A stretch of 44,039 bases of DNA from Pseudofrankia saprophytica (GTDB taxonomy: Bacteria > Actinomycetota > Actinomycetes > Frankiales > Frankiaceae): positions 1,051,788-1,095,826 of the forward strand of contig NZ_KI912267.1 of the NCBI RefSeq assembly GCF_000235425.2, read 5' to 3'. The notes below the pieces were generated by a model. It did not search any database and was not told the origin of the DNA. It saw only the letters and a list, made by a program, of their open reading frames with translations. Positions within the stretch are counted from its first letter, which is position 1. Each line of letters starts with the position of its first letter. The translations under genes and the position numbers were made by a program. Of the stretch, positions 1-8,905 are shown one piece after another.

Positions 1-1
1 G

Positions 2-787
2 GCTCCGGCCGCCACGGCGCCCGCCCCGGCCCGCCCGGCCGCCCCCGCGGCCCCGGTGCCGGCGCTGCGGGGCAAGACCGAGAAGCTGTCCCGGCTGCGC
101 TCGGTCATCGCCCGCCGCATGGTGGAGTCGCTGCAGATCAGCGCCCAGCTGACCACGATCGTCGAGGTCGACGTCACGAAGATCGCCCGGCTGCGCGCGC
201 AGGCGAAGGACGCGTTCCTCGCCCGCGAGGGCGTCAAGCTGTCGTTCCTGCCGTTCTTCGCGGTGGCCGCCTGCGAGGCGCTGCGCGCGCACCCAGTGCT
301 CAACTCCAGCGTCGACACCGAGGCCGGCACGATCACCTACTACGACGTCGAGCACCTGGGCATCGCGGTGGACAGCGATCGCGGCCTGCTCGTGCCCGTG
401 ATCCACAATGCCGGTGACCTGAACCTCGCCGGGATGGCTCGCAAGATCGACGACCTGGCGAAGCGGACCCGGGCGAACCAGGTCTCTCCCGACGAGCTGG
501 GCGGCGGCACCTTCACGCTGACCAACACCGGCAGCCGGGGCGCGCTGATCGACACGCCGATCATCAACCAGCCGCAGGTCGGCATCCTCGGCACCGGCGC
601 CGTCGTCAAGCGCCCGGCCGTCATCGAGGACCCGAACCTCGGCGAGGTGATCGCCGTTCGCTCGACGGTGTACCTGTCGCTGACCTACGACCACCGGATC
701 GTCGACGGCGCCGACGCCGCCCGCTTCCTCAACACGATCAAGGCCCGCCTGGAGGAGGGCGCCTTCGAGGGCGAGCTCGGCCACTAG
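2..787 (+). CDS. sucB: 2-oxoacid dehydrogenase E2 component, dihydrolipoamide succinyltransferase (C-terminal part)
   Basis: The reading frame is open from the left edge, so the lipoyl and subunit-binding domains lie outside the window. The first about 18 codons are an Ala/Pro linker. A complete acyltransferase domain follows, starting near [17 protein letters not shown]. The catalytic motif [14 protein letters not shown] is present, with the general-base His at 692-694. This enzyme core moves the acyl group from lipoyl-lysine to CoA in the 2-oxoglutarate (or pyruvate) dehydrogenase complex in the cytoplasm. The nearby lipB and lipA genes supply the lipoyl cofactor, and this pairing is conserved in actinobacteria. 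Succinyl versus acetyl specificity cannot be settled from the sequence alone; sucB (also named dlaT in mycobacteria) is chosen from the gene neighbourhood. Confidence 0.93.
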   Translation, partial: APAATAPAPARPAAPAAPVPALRGKTEKLSRLRSVIARRMVESLQISAQLTTIVEVDVTKIARLRAQAKDAFLAREGVKLSFLPFFAVAACEALRAHPVLNSSVDTEAGTITYYDVEHLGIAVDSDRGLLVPVIHNAGDLNLAGMARKIDDLAKRTRANQVSPDELGGGTFTLTNTGSRGALIDTPIINQPQVGILGTGAVVKRPAVIEDPNLGEVIAVRSTVYLSLTYDHRIVDGADAARFLNTIKARLEEGAFEGELGH

Positions 788-807
788 CACCTCGCCAGAC
801 AGCCCGG

Positions 808-835
808 GCCCTGCGCACCCTTCGGTGCGCAGGGC
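808..835. terminator. Hairpin terminator between convergent genes
   Basis: A perfect 12-bp stem (GCCCTGCGCACC, loop CTTC, GGTGCGCAGGGC) begins 20 bp after the sucB stop. It lies between sucB and the converging liv operon, so it can serve both directions. There is no T-tract, which is usual in high-GC actinobacteria. Confidence 0.75.
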
Positions 836-901
836 TCGCTGCTTCCTCCGCCGGAGGCACGCGGCTGGCGAACGTCTCGTGACCCGCCCGCGCCCCGCGC
901 C

Positions 902-1363
902 TCAGCTGACGCTGGCGGCGACCGAGTCGCCGGAGGCCTTGTCCCGCCCGTCGGGCGGGACAGCGGTGACCGCGACCGGCGCCCCGGTGTCAGCCACCCC
1001 GGGCCCCGCCTCCGACCGGCGGGGCTGGAAGACGGCGACCACCTGGTCGATCTGGCTCTGCGACTCGTAGACCTGGCGCAGCAGCCAGAACCGCAGGAAC
1101 CTCGCCAGCGAGGCGTAGAGGAACAGCGCCGCGCCGGCGCCGGCGACCGCGAGGAACGCGATGGCCAGGATGATGTCCGACTGGATGTCGCGGGGATCGT
1201 TCAGGTTGCGGGACGATGTGTACACCACGAGGTCGACGACGATGCCGACGACCATGAGGGCGATGCCGACGATCTGCAGGACGCCGTCCCGGCGACCGTC
1301 CCCGGTCCGCACCTTCAGCCTGGACACGTCGGCCTTGAACTGGTCGATCCGGCCTTGTTCCAT
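902..1363 (-). CDS. Small two-TM membrane protein, last gene of liv operon
   Basis: This 153-residue protein is of unknown function. The ATG at 1363 is 7 bp downstream of the livF stop, and a purine-rich GGGAGCGTGAGG precedes it. The N-terminus is charged and soluble (MEQGRIDQFKADVSRLKV). Two hydrophobic segments follow, near residues 27-48 (LQIVGIALMVVGIVVDLVVY) and 60-83 (DIILAIAFLAVAGAGAALFLY). The C-terminal tail is polar and Ala/Val/Pro-rich. The tight spacing indicates cotranscription with the ABC transporter, so an accessory or stabilising role is plausible, but no family is recognised. Confidence 0.75.
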   Translation of the reverse strand: MEQGRIDQFKADVSRLKVRTGDGRRDGVLQIVGIALMVVGIVVDLVVYTSSRNLNDPRDIQSDIILAIAFLAVAGAGAALFLYASLARFLRFWLLRQVYESQSQIDQVVAVFQPRRSEAGPGVADTGAPVAVTAVPPDGRDKASGDSVAASVS

Positions 1364-1370
1364 CGTTGCC

Positions 1371-2138
1371 TCACGCTCCCAGGTACGAGGCGGGGAGAAT
1401 TTCCTCCACCTCTGACGGTGCACCGACGTCGACGATCCGGCCATGGAGCATGAGGGCCACCTGGTCGGCGATGGGCAGAACGGTGCGGGCGAACTGCTCG
1501 ACGATGAGAATCGACATGCCCTCCGCCGCCAGCCGGCCGACGATCTCGTAGAGCTCGCGGACGACCCGGGGGGCCAGCCCCATCGAGAGCTCGTCCAGCA
1601 GCAGGACCGCCGGGTTGGTCCCGAGCGCCCTGGTCAGCGCCAGCATCTGCTGCTGGCCGCCGGACAGCGTGCCGGCCAGCTGACCGCGGCGCTGGCCGAG
1701 AACCGGGAAACGGGCGTAGGCGACCTCCTCGAGGTCCGCCAGCGACGTGCCGGCCTGCGACATCATCCACAGATTCTCCCGGACCGTGAGGTTCGGGAAG
1801 ATCCCGCGGCGCTCGGGGATCGTGCACACCCCGAGCCGCGCCAGCGCTTCGGCGGACGCTCCGGTGACGTCGCGGCCGGCGAGCCGCAGCTGTCCGCTCG
1901 CCGGCCGGAGCAGCCCGCAACAGACGCTCAGCGTGGTGGTCTTGCCAGCGCCGTTCGGCCCGAGCAGGGCGACCACGGAGCCGGCGGCCACCGCGAGGTC
2001 CACCCCGTGCAGGACCTCGATCGGGCCGTACCCGGCGCGGACCCCGGTCAGCTCCAGCAGCGGCGGCGCGCCACCCGCGCCCGCCCCGAGCCCGGCCCCC
2101 GCCGCCTCCGCCTCCGGCAGGACATCCGTCCCGCTCAC
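1371..2138 (-). CDS. livF: Branched-chain amino acid-type ABC transporter ATP-binding protein LivF
   Basis: This cytoplasmic ATPase of a HAAT-family importer has 255 residues. Walker A is GPNGAGKT at residues 60-67, the signature is LSGGQQQ, and Walker B is VLLLDELS. The length after the Walker motifs and the ending fit LivF. A roughly 25-residue Ala/Gly-rich N-terminal extension precedes the ABC domain. The GTG start at 2138 overlaps the livG stop (GTGA), which argues for translational coupling and supports this start. It probably pairs with LivG on the fused LivHM permease. The solute cannot be deduced; relatives import branched-chain amino acids, amides, urea or carboxylic compounds. Confidence 0.93.
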   Translation of the reverse strand: MSGTDVLPEAEAAGAGLGAGAGGAPPLLELTGVRAGYGPIEVLHGVDLAVAAGSVVALLGPNGAGKTTTLSVCCGLLRPASGQLRLAGRDVTGASAEALARLGVCTIPERRGIFPNLTVRENLWMMSQAGTSLADLEEVAYARFPVLGQRRGQLAGTLSGGQQQMLALTRALGTNPAVLLLDELSMGLAPRVVRELYEIVGRLAAEGMSILIVEQFARTVLPIADQVALMLHGRIVDVGAPSEVEEILPASYLGA

Positions 2139-2878
2139 GCGGCGTCCTCCTCGGCCGAACCCAGGTAGGCGTCGATGACGACCGGGTCGACGCGGACCAC
2201 CTCCGGCGGCCCTGAGGCGATGACCTTCCCGTAGTCCAGCACGTAGATCATCGAACACACGTCCATCACCAGGCCGACGTCGTGCTCGACGAGGCAGATG
2301 GCGATGCCGTCCTCCTGGGCGAGCCGGCGCAGGAGACGCCCGAACGCGTCGGTCTCCTGCTCGGTCTGGCCGGAGGCGGGCTCGTCCAGCAGCAGCACCC
2401 CCGGCCCGGTCATCAGCGCGCGGCCGAGCTCGACCAGGCGCGCCTGGCCCGTGGGCAGCTCGGCCACGTCCCGGTCGGCGACGCTGGTCAGACCGACGAG
2501 GTCGAGGACCCGGCCGGTCTCCCTGTCGACGTCGATGCGCCCGCCGCGCCGCCACGTGTTGCGTATCTGGCCGGCGACCCGGACGTTGTCCCGGACGGAC
2601 AGCGACACGAACGGTTCGAGGCGCTGGAAGGTGCGGGCGAGGCCGCGGTGCGCCCGCCTGTAGGGCGCCACGTCGGTCACGTCGGCGCCGTCGACGAGCA
2701 CCCGCCCGTGGGTGGGGGCGAGCAGCCCGGTGACGACGTTGAACAGGGTGGTCTTGCCGGCTCCGTTCGGGCCGATGAGGCCGGTCACCCGGCCTGGCTC
2801 GACGGAGATCGAGACGTCGTCCAGGGCGATGTTGCCGCCGAACCGGACCGTGATGGCGTCCGTCTCAAGCAAGGCCAT
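2135..2878 (-). CDS. livG: Branched-chain amino acid-type ABC transporter ATP-binding protein LivG
   Basis: This second ATPase of the importer has 247 residues. Walker A is GPNGAGKT at residues 36-43 and Walker B is VLLLDEPASG, followed by the H-loop VEHDVGLVMDVC. The ABC signature is unusual: LPTGQ where LSGGQ or LPYG is normal. This variant seems to belong to an actinobacterial LivG subgroup. The gene overlaps the end of livHM by 14 bp and shares four bases with livF, so the three proteins are probably made together. Confidence 0.93.
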   Translation of the reverse strand: MALLETDAITVRFGGNIALDDVSISVEPGRVTGLIGPNGAGKTTLFNVVTGLLAPTHGRVLVDGADVTDVAPYRRAHRGLARTFQRLEPFVSLSVRDNVRVAGQIRNTWRRGGRIDVDRETGRVLDLVGLTSVADRDVAELPTGQARLVELGRALMTGPGVLLLDEPASGQTEQETDAFGRLLRRLAQEDGIAICLVEHDVGLVMDVCSMIYVLDYGKVIASGPPEVVRVDPVVIDAYLGSAEEDAA

Positions 2879-5201
2879 GACGGGCCTCCCCTACTGCTTC
2901 GGGCGAACGGGTGGGCTCGAGTCGCGCGGCCGGCACGGCCCGCACGACCGGCGTCCCGGGCAGCCCAAGGGTGCGGTCCAGCAGCGCGAGATGCTCGGGT
3001 GTGAAGGGGACGTCCACGCCGACGAGCTCCAGCGGCGCCTCGCCCGAACCGGCGGTGGACGGCCCGGCCACCCTGGCCCGCGCGGCGGGGACCAACCGGT
3101 CGGTCACCAGCGGCGTGATCCGTGGCCAGATCCCCCACAGCAGGACGCTCAGCGCGACGAGCCACCAGTTGCTGGTCGTGTCGGTGTACGCCAGCAGGTA
3201 GATGGCTGCCTGCAGCGCCAGCCCGGCGCCGAGCATGACGCGGGCACGTCTGAAGACCGCGAAGGTCTCGATGATGTCGTTGACGAAGCCGGTCGGACTG
3301 CGGGACAGGCTGATGCCGATCAGCGCCGGCAGCACGGTCGAGAACTGGCTCAGGAACGAGAACAGGTCGTGCAGGGAGCTGTGGTCCGTGCCGACCTTGT
3401 CGAACACGTTCTGCAGGGCCACGAAGCCGACGCCGGCAAGGAGGCCACCGGCGAGCGCCCCGCTGACGTATCCGATGCCCGCGACGACCACGGTCATGAC
3501 CAGCCCGAGGCTGACGAAGATGGTGAACCGGTCGGGGTTGACGGATACCAGCGCCGACGACATCAGGGCGCCGCCAAGGCCCGCGATCGCGGCCGAGAGC
3601 ATGAAGACCGAGAGCTTGAGGCGGACGGGGTTCTGCCCCAGCGTGGCGCAGGCCGCCGGGCTGTCCTTCAGCGCCACCAGGCGGTGCCCATAGCCGCTGC
3701 GCCGTAGCGCGACCATGAGCACGCCGAGCACCGCGAACAGGATGGTGACGACCATCAGGAACGTCCCGCCGTTGGCCAGGTCGATCACGCCCAGTCTCGG
3801 GCGCGGGACGTTGAGGGTCCCGTTCGGGAAGATCGAGAACTTGAGGTGCAGCAGCGGCAGCACTCGGGGGACCGTGTCCGCGACGACCATCGTCGAGACG
3901 AACACACCGAAGGCCATCGTGGCCAGGGCCAGGTAGAGCCCGCGCAGGCGCAGCGCTGGCAGCGCGACGAGCGCGCCGACCACCGTGCACACCACGGCCG
4001 CGAGCAGCAGGCCCCAGACCGTCATCCGGGTGTCCGGCCCGCTGCCGGTGATGCCGTAGTGATAAGCGATGATCGTTCCGATGGCGCCGAAGGACACCGG
4101 GGCCAGGTTGATCTCCCCCGCGTATCCGGTCAGCGGGACCAGCGACAGCGCGATGATCGCGAAGGTCATACCGGTGACCATCGTGTTGACGACGGTCGGA
4201 GCCATGATCGCCTTGAGAAGGAACATGCCGACGACCAGGACCACCGCCCAGATCAGGGCCATCCGCATGGTCGGGACCCGGAACCGTTCCCGTGCCCTGG
4301 TGATCGTCCCGCCGCGCAGCCGATCCTGCGGCAGCCAGAGGAGCACGACGAAGAGCAGGATCATCGGCAGCGAGATGCGGAAGTTCGACGTCCACGTCCA
4401 TCGCTGGCTCGGGAAGTACGCCAGCACGTAGTTGTTCGCCAGACCCAGCACCACGGCGCCGAGGAAGGTCAGCGGCACGCTGCGCAGCCGGCCGAAGACG
4501 GCGGCGGCGAAGGCGTCGATGACCAGCAGGGTGAGCGCGTTCGGGTCGAGCGAGCCGCCCAGGATCGGTGTGATCAGGATGCCGGCGAGCGCCGCGAGCA
4601 TGGCGCCAAGCGCCCAGGACATCGTCGCCAGGCGCTCCGGGCGGCCCCCGGTCAGCTGCAGCAGCGGCGGGTCGTCGACGACGGCGCGCATGCCGACGCC
4701 CGTGCGGGTCCGGTAGAAGAAGAAGCGCAGTCCCACCGCGATCATCACGGCCGCGGCGAGCGCGAGTAGCTCGTGGTAGGTGATGTGGCTGCCGGCGATG
4801 TCGACCTGGTGGGTGGGGCCGAAGAAGTAGTCGAACCGTCGAGGGACGGTCGGGTCCCAGATCCAGTTCGCCAGGGCGAGCGAGCCGACGGTCAGTGCGA
4901 CCGTCACCGTGATCCTCGTGATCTCCGTCGTATCCCGCAGACCCCGCATGATCGACAGATGGAGCAACGCGCCAAGTGCCGGCGCGAACACGCCAAGGAC
5001 GGCGACGAGCGCCAGCGGGGCCGGCCAGTTCCAGCCGAACCGGACCTGCCAGTAGACAAATGCCGACAGCATCGCGATCGAGCCGTGACCGAAGTTGAAG
5101 ATGCCGGACGTGGTGCATGTCAGGACCAGGCCCGAGGCGGCGATTCCATAGATACCGCCCAGCACCAGGCCGAGGATCGTGTACTGCAGAAACTGGTCCA
5201 C
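2865..5201 (-). CDS. livHM: Fused LivH-LivM permease of branched-chain amino acid-type ABC transporter
   Basis: Two inner-membrane permeases that are usually separate are joined in one protein of about 778 residues. The first half is LivH-like and begins VDQFLQYTILGLVLGGIYG, with the family motif SGIFNFGHGSIAM. The second half is LivM-like, with GYAGEINLAPVSFGAIG and a loop ALKDSPAACATLGQNPVRLK that matches the LivM EAA-type coupling loop. A soluble tail of about 80 residues rich in Ala, Pro and Val ends the protein. GTG 5201 is chosen because the hydrophobic LivH N-terminus starts directly after it; an upstream in-frame GTG at 5279 would add a charged, non-homologous stretch. Confidence 0.9.
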   Translation of the reverse strand: MDQFLQYTILGLVLGGIYGIAASGLVLTCTTSGIFNFGHGSIAMLSAFVYWQVRFGWNWPAPLALVAVLGVFAPALGALLHLSIMRGLRDTTEITRITVTVALTVGSLALANWIWDPTVPRRFDYFFGPTHQVDIAGSHITYHELLALAAAVMIAVGLRFFFYRTRTGVGMRAVVDDPPLLQLTGGRPERLATMSWALGAMLAALAGILITPILGGSLDPNALTLLVIDAFAAAVFGRLRSVPLTFLGAVVLGLANNYVLAYFPSQRWTWTSNFRISLPMILLFVVLLWLPQDRLRGGTITRARERFRVPTMRMALIWAVVLVVGMFLLKAIMAPTVVNTMVTGMTFAIIALSLVPLTGYAGEINLAPVSFGAIGTIIAYHYGITGSGPDTRMTVWGLLLAAVVCTVVGALVALPALRLRGLYLALATMAFGVFVSTMVVADTVPRVLPLLHLKFSIFPNGTLNVPRPRLGVIDLANGGTFLMVVTILFAVLGVLMVALRRSGYGHRLVALKDSPAACATLGQNPVRLKLSVFMLSAAIAGLGGALMSSALVSVNPDRFTIFVSLGLVMTVVVAGIGYVSGALAGGLLAGVGFVALQNVFDKVGTDHSSLHDLFSFLSQFSTVLPALIGISLSRSPTGFVNDIIETFAVFRRARVMLGAGLALQAAIYLLAYTDTTSNWWLVALSVLLWGIWPRITPLVTDRLVPAARARVAGPSTAGSGEAPLELVGVDVPFTPEHLALLDRTLGLPGTPVVRAVPAARLEPTRSPEAVGEARHGLA

Positions 5202-5316
5202 TCCTGAACCAACCCGTCTCGAGTGACCGTTTTTTGTCGACTGGCCCACCGCCCGCGGGGCAGGGCGGGCGGGGACCACTCGGGGACAGCCGCCGCGGAC
5301 GCAGCCATGGCCAGAG

Positions 5317-5349
5317 GGGGGCGCGAAGATGGCCAGGCCTTGCGCCCCC
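5317..5349 (-). terminator. Intercistronic hairpin between livK and livHM
   Basis: A perfect 8-bp stem (GGGGGCGC with GCGCCCCC) encloses a 17-nt loop that contains a small inner hairpin (GGCC-A-GGCC). It lies in the 179-bp gap after livK. Such hairpins often lower permease expression relative to the binding protein, by attenuation or 3'-end protection. The function is inferred from position. Confidence 0.5.
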
Positions 5350-5370
5350 GGAGGCCCTCAGACAGCCCTC

Positions 5371-5394
5371 AGGTCTGCGGCTAGCTCTGCGGCT
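5371..5394. repeat. 12-bp tandem duplication across the livK stop codon
   Basis: AGGTCTGCGGCT (5371-5382) is followed directly by AGCTCTGCGGCT (5383-5394), 11/12 identical. The livK stop (complement of 5381-5383) sits at the junction. It is one of several stop-codon-associated duplications in the window. Confidence 0.7.
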
Positions 5395-6808
5395 TGATGG
5401 CCTTGTCGGTCAGGTAGTTCAGGGCGATCCGGTCGGAGTTGAGCTTCACGGTCACGAAGTCGGCCGGCAGTTTCACGGTGTAGCTCGGGGAGCAGTCGAA
5501 GGTCCCGGTCTTCTGCGGGTACACCTGGACGTACTTCGTGCCCTGCAGCCGCAGCAGCATGCCGCAGGTCGGGCCATGGTTCCCGCCCGGGTCGGTCGCC
5601 GCGTGCATGCCACCGCCGGTCCAGTCGTGGATCTTCGAGAGCTCGTTGACCATGCACTGCCTGGTGAGCGTCGACCCGCACTTCTTCGCCGCGGTCGCCC
5701 ACAGCAGGAAGGACGAGGTCGCCTGCATCCCCAGCTGGCTGACGTCACCGCCGTCAGCCCTGACGACGTCGATGTACTTCTTGACCGCCGGGAACTGGTC
5801 GGCCTGCTCCATCGGGATGTAGGCCGTACGGACGAAGACGTTGTCGGCCAGGCCGTTGGAGTTGAAGTCGGCGAAACCCTTGACGTAGTTGTTGGTCTCG
5901 GTGATCCAGAGCGGGTGGAAACCGACCTGGTTGGCGGCCTGCAGGGCGTTGTACAGCTGCGGTCCGGCGGAAAGGTTGAACCAGACGACCTCCGCCCCGC
6001 AGTCCTTCAGCTTCTGCATGAACGGCTTGTAGTCCGGCTCGCCGAAGTAGTTGACCGTCTGCGTGCAGGGCAGCCAGTTCCAGCCGAACTGCTGGGCGGT
6101 CACGACCCCACGCCTGTTCGAGTAGTTCTCGGTCGCGAGCGTCGTGGTGTACTGGGCAGCCTTCCGGACCTTGTCCGGGTAGAGCTTGGCGAACTGGGAG
6201 AAGAACGCCCCGACCGTCTCGTCGGCCGGGTTCGGCACGGCCTCGAACTGCATGGGACCGTTGGCGAACTCCGGGCTCACCGAGTAGGTCTCGACCGACA
6301 CGAGGTTGCAGTTGACCCGGGTCTGCTCACCAGTGGAGTCGAGCGCCCACCCCTGGCCGACGAGCATGAACGCCGAGGCGCACGCCTCGGTCATCACGTT
6401 GTTGGTCTCGGTGATCTTGGCGTCGTAGAACTTGCCCACGATCTCGCGGCCGTTGATCCCGCCCTGCTCGTTGCACCAGCCGATCATCGCCTTGACGGCG
6501 TCACCGACCTCGTGGGACAGGCCGGGGCTGCCGGTGAAGCCACGGTCGTCGCCGTAGGCGATGTTGATGGCGGTGTCGGTGACACCCTGGTCCGTCGCGC
6601 CCTTCGCGGCTCCCGGACCGCACGGGCTCGGCAGGTCGCCGAAGGTCTGGGACGCCGGCGCGGCGCTGCCCGAGGCGGCGGCGGACACGCCGCCGCTCCC
6701 CTCGGGATTCGCGCCGCGGTTGCCTGAGGCGCAGGCAGCGGCCAGGACGGCCGACACGACCAAGACGCCGAGACATCGCAAGCGGGGTAATCGGGACGAT
6801 CTCTCCAT
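5381..6808 (-). CDS. livK: LivK-type periplasmic solute-binding lipoprotein
   Basis: This extracytoplasmic receptor of the liv importer has 475 residues. The N-terminus is a lipoprotein signal peptide: basic residues, a hydrophobic run, and AAAC with the lipidated Cys at residue 26. A linker rich in Gly, Ser and Ala follows, then a type 1 periplasmic-binding fold. Visible family features include INIAYGDDRGFTG, GWCNEQGGINGREI and the hinge-region YTTTLATENY segment. Several cysteines in the mature part suggest disulphides. It is the first gene of the operon livK-livHM-livG-livF-membrane protein. ATG 6808 has an upstream GAAGGA. Ligand unknown. Confidence 0.9.
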   Translation of the reverse strand: MERSSRLPRLRCLGVLVVSAVLAAACASGNRGANPEGSGGVSAAASGSAAPASQTFGDLPSPCGPGAAKGATDQGVTDTAINIAYGDDRGFTGSPGLSHEVGDAVKAMIGWCNEQGGINGREIVGKFYDAKITETNNVMTEACASAFMLVGQGWALDSTGEQTRVNCNLVSVETYSVSPEFANGPMQFEAVPNPADETVGAFFSQFAKLYPDKVRKAAQYTTTLATENYSNRRGVVTAQQFGWNWLPCTQTVNYFGEPDYKPFMQKLKDCGAEVVWFNLSAGPQLYNALQAANQVGFHPLWITETNNYVKGFADFNSNGLADNVFVRTAYIPMEQADQFPAVKKYIDVVRADGGDVSQLGMQATSSFLLWATAAKKCGSTLTRQCMVNELSKIHDWTGGGMHAATDPGGNHGPTCGMLLRLQGTKYVQVYPQKTGTFDCSPSYTVKLPADFVTVKLNSDRIALNYLTDKAIKPQS

Positions 6809-6926
6809 GGCACGTCCTTCACGAGGGGAACACCGTTACGCCACGCGGCCGACCCTCGCGGACAACCCAACGATGCCGAGGTGGCGGCCCCACCGGAGCC
6901 CACGTCGCCTGCCCCGGTGGACGGGA

Positions 6927-6959
6927 ACCGTACCCATGGCAAATCTGATGGTCAATCAG
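6927..6959 (-). promoter_or_regulatory. livK promoter with overlapping palindromic operator
   Basis: On the minus strand TTGACC (6955-6950) and TACGGT (6932-6927) are separated by exactly 17 bp, a good housekeeping-type promoter about 120 bp upstream of livK. The -35 box lies inside the palindrome CTGAT-N5-ATCAG (6945-6959). A repressor bound there would block the promoter. A related palindrome lies 90 bp further upstream. Confidence 0.55.
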
Positions 6960-7034
6960 GAACCGCACCGACACGTGGACCGCGGACCCGGCTCGTCAAC
7001 GCGCAAACTCCGCACGAAACCCGATATTGATCAT

Positions 7035-7049
7035 CTGACACACCGTCAG
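7035..7049. promoter_or_regulatory. Upstream palindrome CTGAC-N5-GTCAG
   Basis: CTGAC ACACC GTCAG is a perfect 5-bp inverted repeat. Its architecture matches the box at 6945-6959: both read TCTGAY-N5-RTCAGG. It resembles TetR-type operators of actinobacterial catabolic genes. It is probably a second operator site for the liv operon; the regulator is not encoded nearby. Confidence 0.45.
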
Positions 7050-7105
7050 GTATGGTCCGCGCCCTCGCCCTCGCCCGGCAACTCCCGACTCCGGCAGCCG
7101 TCGGG

Positions 7106-7153
7106 GACCTGGTGTGCTCGTCGGGGTCAGGGCTCCGACGAGCCCACCAGGTC
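7106..7153. terminator. Long hairpin downstream of lipA
   Basis: Arms of 19 nt (7106-7124 and 7135-7153) pair with a single mismatch (T7115 against C7144) around a 10-nt loop. It lies 81 bp beyond the lipA stop and before the livK promoter region. It most likely ends the pepE-lipB-lipA transcript. No other gene or clear signal is seen in the 6960-7233 stretch except the palindrome at 7035. Confidence 0.65.
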
Positions 7154-7233
7154 ACGACCCGAGCCGCGGTCCTGGGGAGATCTTCAGTAGCGGCTGGCCG
7201 GTCGGCGGTGGGCCGTCCCGGCCGGCGTCCGGA

Positions 7234-8190
7234 TCAGGAGGTGGGGGCCATCGTGGCCGGGGACTGGCCACGGGCCGCTATCGCCTGCTGGTAGAGGCGG
7301 CCGGCGCGGTAGGACGACCGGACGAGCGGGCCGGCGAGCACCCCGGCGAAGCCCATCTGTTCGCCGCGCTCCGCCCATGCCACGAACTCCTCCGGCCTGA
7401 CCCAGCGCTCCACCGGGTGGTGACGCGGAGTGGGCCGCAGGTACTGGGTGACGGTCAGCAGGTCGCAGCCGGCGGCGACCAGGTCGGCCATCGCCGTCTC
7501 GACCTCGTCGTCGGTCTCGCCAAGCCCGAGGATCAGGTTCGACTTCGTCACCAGCCCCGCCGCGCGGGCGGCGGTGATGACCTCCAGCGAGCGCTCGTAG
7601 CGGAACGCCGGGCGGATCCGCTTGAAGATCCGGGGAACGGTCTCGACGTTGTGCGCCAGCACCTCGGGGGCGGCGCCGAACACCTCGGCCAGTTGCTCGG
7701 GACGGCCGCCGAAGTCGGGGATGAGCACCTCGACCCCGGTACCGGGCGACATCTCGTGCACGGCGCGGACCGTCTCCGCGTACAGCCAGGAGCCGCCGTC
7801 GGGCAGATCGTCGCGGGCGACACCGGTGATGGTCGCGTAGCGCAGGCCCATCGTGCGCACCGACTCGGCCACCCGGCGCGGCTCGTCCCGGTCGAGCGGG
7901 GTGGGCCGGCCGGAGTCGATCTGGCAGAAGTCGCACCGGCGGGTGCACACATCCCCGCCGATGAGGAACGTCGCCTCCCGGTCCTCCCAGCACTCGTAGA
8001 TGTTGGGGCAGCCGGCCTCCTCGCACACCGTGTGCAGGCCTTCGGCACGGACCAGGTTCTTGATGTCGCTGTACTCCGGGCCGGTGCGCAGCCGGGTGCG
8101 GATCCACGGCGGCTTGCGCTCGATCGGCGTCGCCGCGTTGCGCGCCTCCAGCCGCAGCAGCGGACGCCCCTCCGGCGCGACCGCACTCAT
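7234..8190 (-). CDS. lipA: Lipoyl synthase
   Basis: This radical-SAM enzyme inserts two sulfur atoms into octanoyl groups on E2 and GcvH proteins, and has 318 residues. The auxiliary cluster cysteines are C56, C61 and C67 ([12 protein letters not shown]). The SAM cluster cysteines are C82, C86 and C89 (CTRRCDFC). The conserved C-terminal RSSY motif is present (VRSSYRAG). ATG 8190 overlaps the lipB stop as ATGA, fixing the start. The frame runs open further upstream into lipB but without homology. It acts after LipB, and its client SucB is encoded in the same window. Confidence 0.97.
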   Translation of the reverse strand: MSAVAPEGRPLLRLEARNAATPIERKPPWIRTRLRTGPEYSDIKNLVRAEGLHTVCEEAGCPNIYECWEDREATFLIGGDVCTRRCDFCQIDSGRPTPLDRDEPRRVAESVRTMGLRYATITGVARDDLPDGGSWLYAETVRAVHEMSPGTGVEVLIPDFGGRPEQLAEVFGAAPEVLAHNVETVPRIFKRIRPAFRYERSLEVITAARAAGLVTKSNLILGLGETDDEVETAMADLVAAGCDLLTVTQYLRPTPRHHPVERWVRPEEFVAWAERGEQMGFAGVLAGPLVRSSYRAGRLYQQAIAARGQSPATMAPTS

Positions 8191-8873
8191 GCGGACACCC
8201 CCGCCGGGGACTCGCTCGCCACCAGGACCGCGCCGTCCCCTTCGGAAGGGCGGCCGCCGGTGAGGAAATGACCGAGGTGGTGGAGCACGTGCCGCTCGAC
8301 GACCGGCCGGGCCTCGGCGACCGTGACGGTCCGGCCCAGCTCCGCGGTGAGGCTGCCCGCGCTCGCGTCGGTGATCCCGCAGGCGACGATCCGGTCGAAG
8401 ACACGCAGGTCGGGGCAGCAGTTCAGTGCGATGCCGTGGTACGTCACGCCCTTGCGGACCCGGATGCCGATGGCGCCGAGCTTTCGCTGGTCGTCCATCG
8501 TCCAGACGCCCGAGCGCCCCTCGACCCGGTGGGTCGGCACGCCGAACTCGGCGCACACGGCGATCATCGCGTCCTCCAGAGCCCTGACGTAGGCGACCAC
8601 GTCGAGCGGCCGGGGCAGCGCTACGATCGGGTAGCCGACCAGCTGGCCTGGCCCGTGCCAGGTGATCTTGCCGCCGCGATCGACGTCGACGACCTCGGTG
8701 TCGTCCTCGGGACGCTCCCAGGCCTCGGTGCGCCGGCCGGCGGTGTAGACGTCCGGATGCTCCAGCAGGATCAGCGTGTCCGGCGCGTCCCCCGCGGCCC
8801 GTCTCGCCGCCAGGTCACGCTGCAGATCCCACGCCTCGACATACGGCACAACGGACAACCGCACGACATCCAC
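8187..8873 (-). CDS. lipB: Lipoyl(octanoyl) transferase
   Basis: This enzyme transfers octanoate from acyl carrier protein to the lipoyl domains of E2 and GcvH. It has 228 residues. The family signature is [19 protein letters not shown] (residues 65-83). The catalytic pair is Lys131 (KLGAIG) and Cys165 (ACGITD). The start is GTG 8873; no ATG is available before the conserved N-terminus. The C-terminal 25 residues are not conserved. It follows pepE by 32 bp and is coupled to lipA by a 4-base overlap. Confidence 0.96.
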   Translation of the reverse strand: MDVVRLSVVPYVEAWDLQRDLAARRAAGDAPDTLILLEHPDVYTAGRRTEAWERPEDDTEVVDVDRGGKITWHGPGQLVGYPIVALPRPLDVVAYVRALEDAMIAVCAEFGVPTHRVEGRSGVWTMDDQRKLGAIGIRVRKGVTYHGIALNCCPDLRVFDRIVACGITDASAGSLTAELGRTVTVAEARPVVERHVLHHLGHFLTGGRPSEGDGAVLVASESPAGVSA

Positions 8874-8905
8874 CCGTCCGAGCCTACGCCGGCCGCGGCA
8901 CTCGC

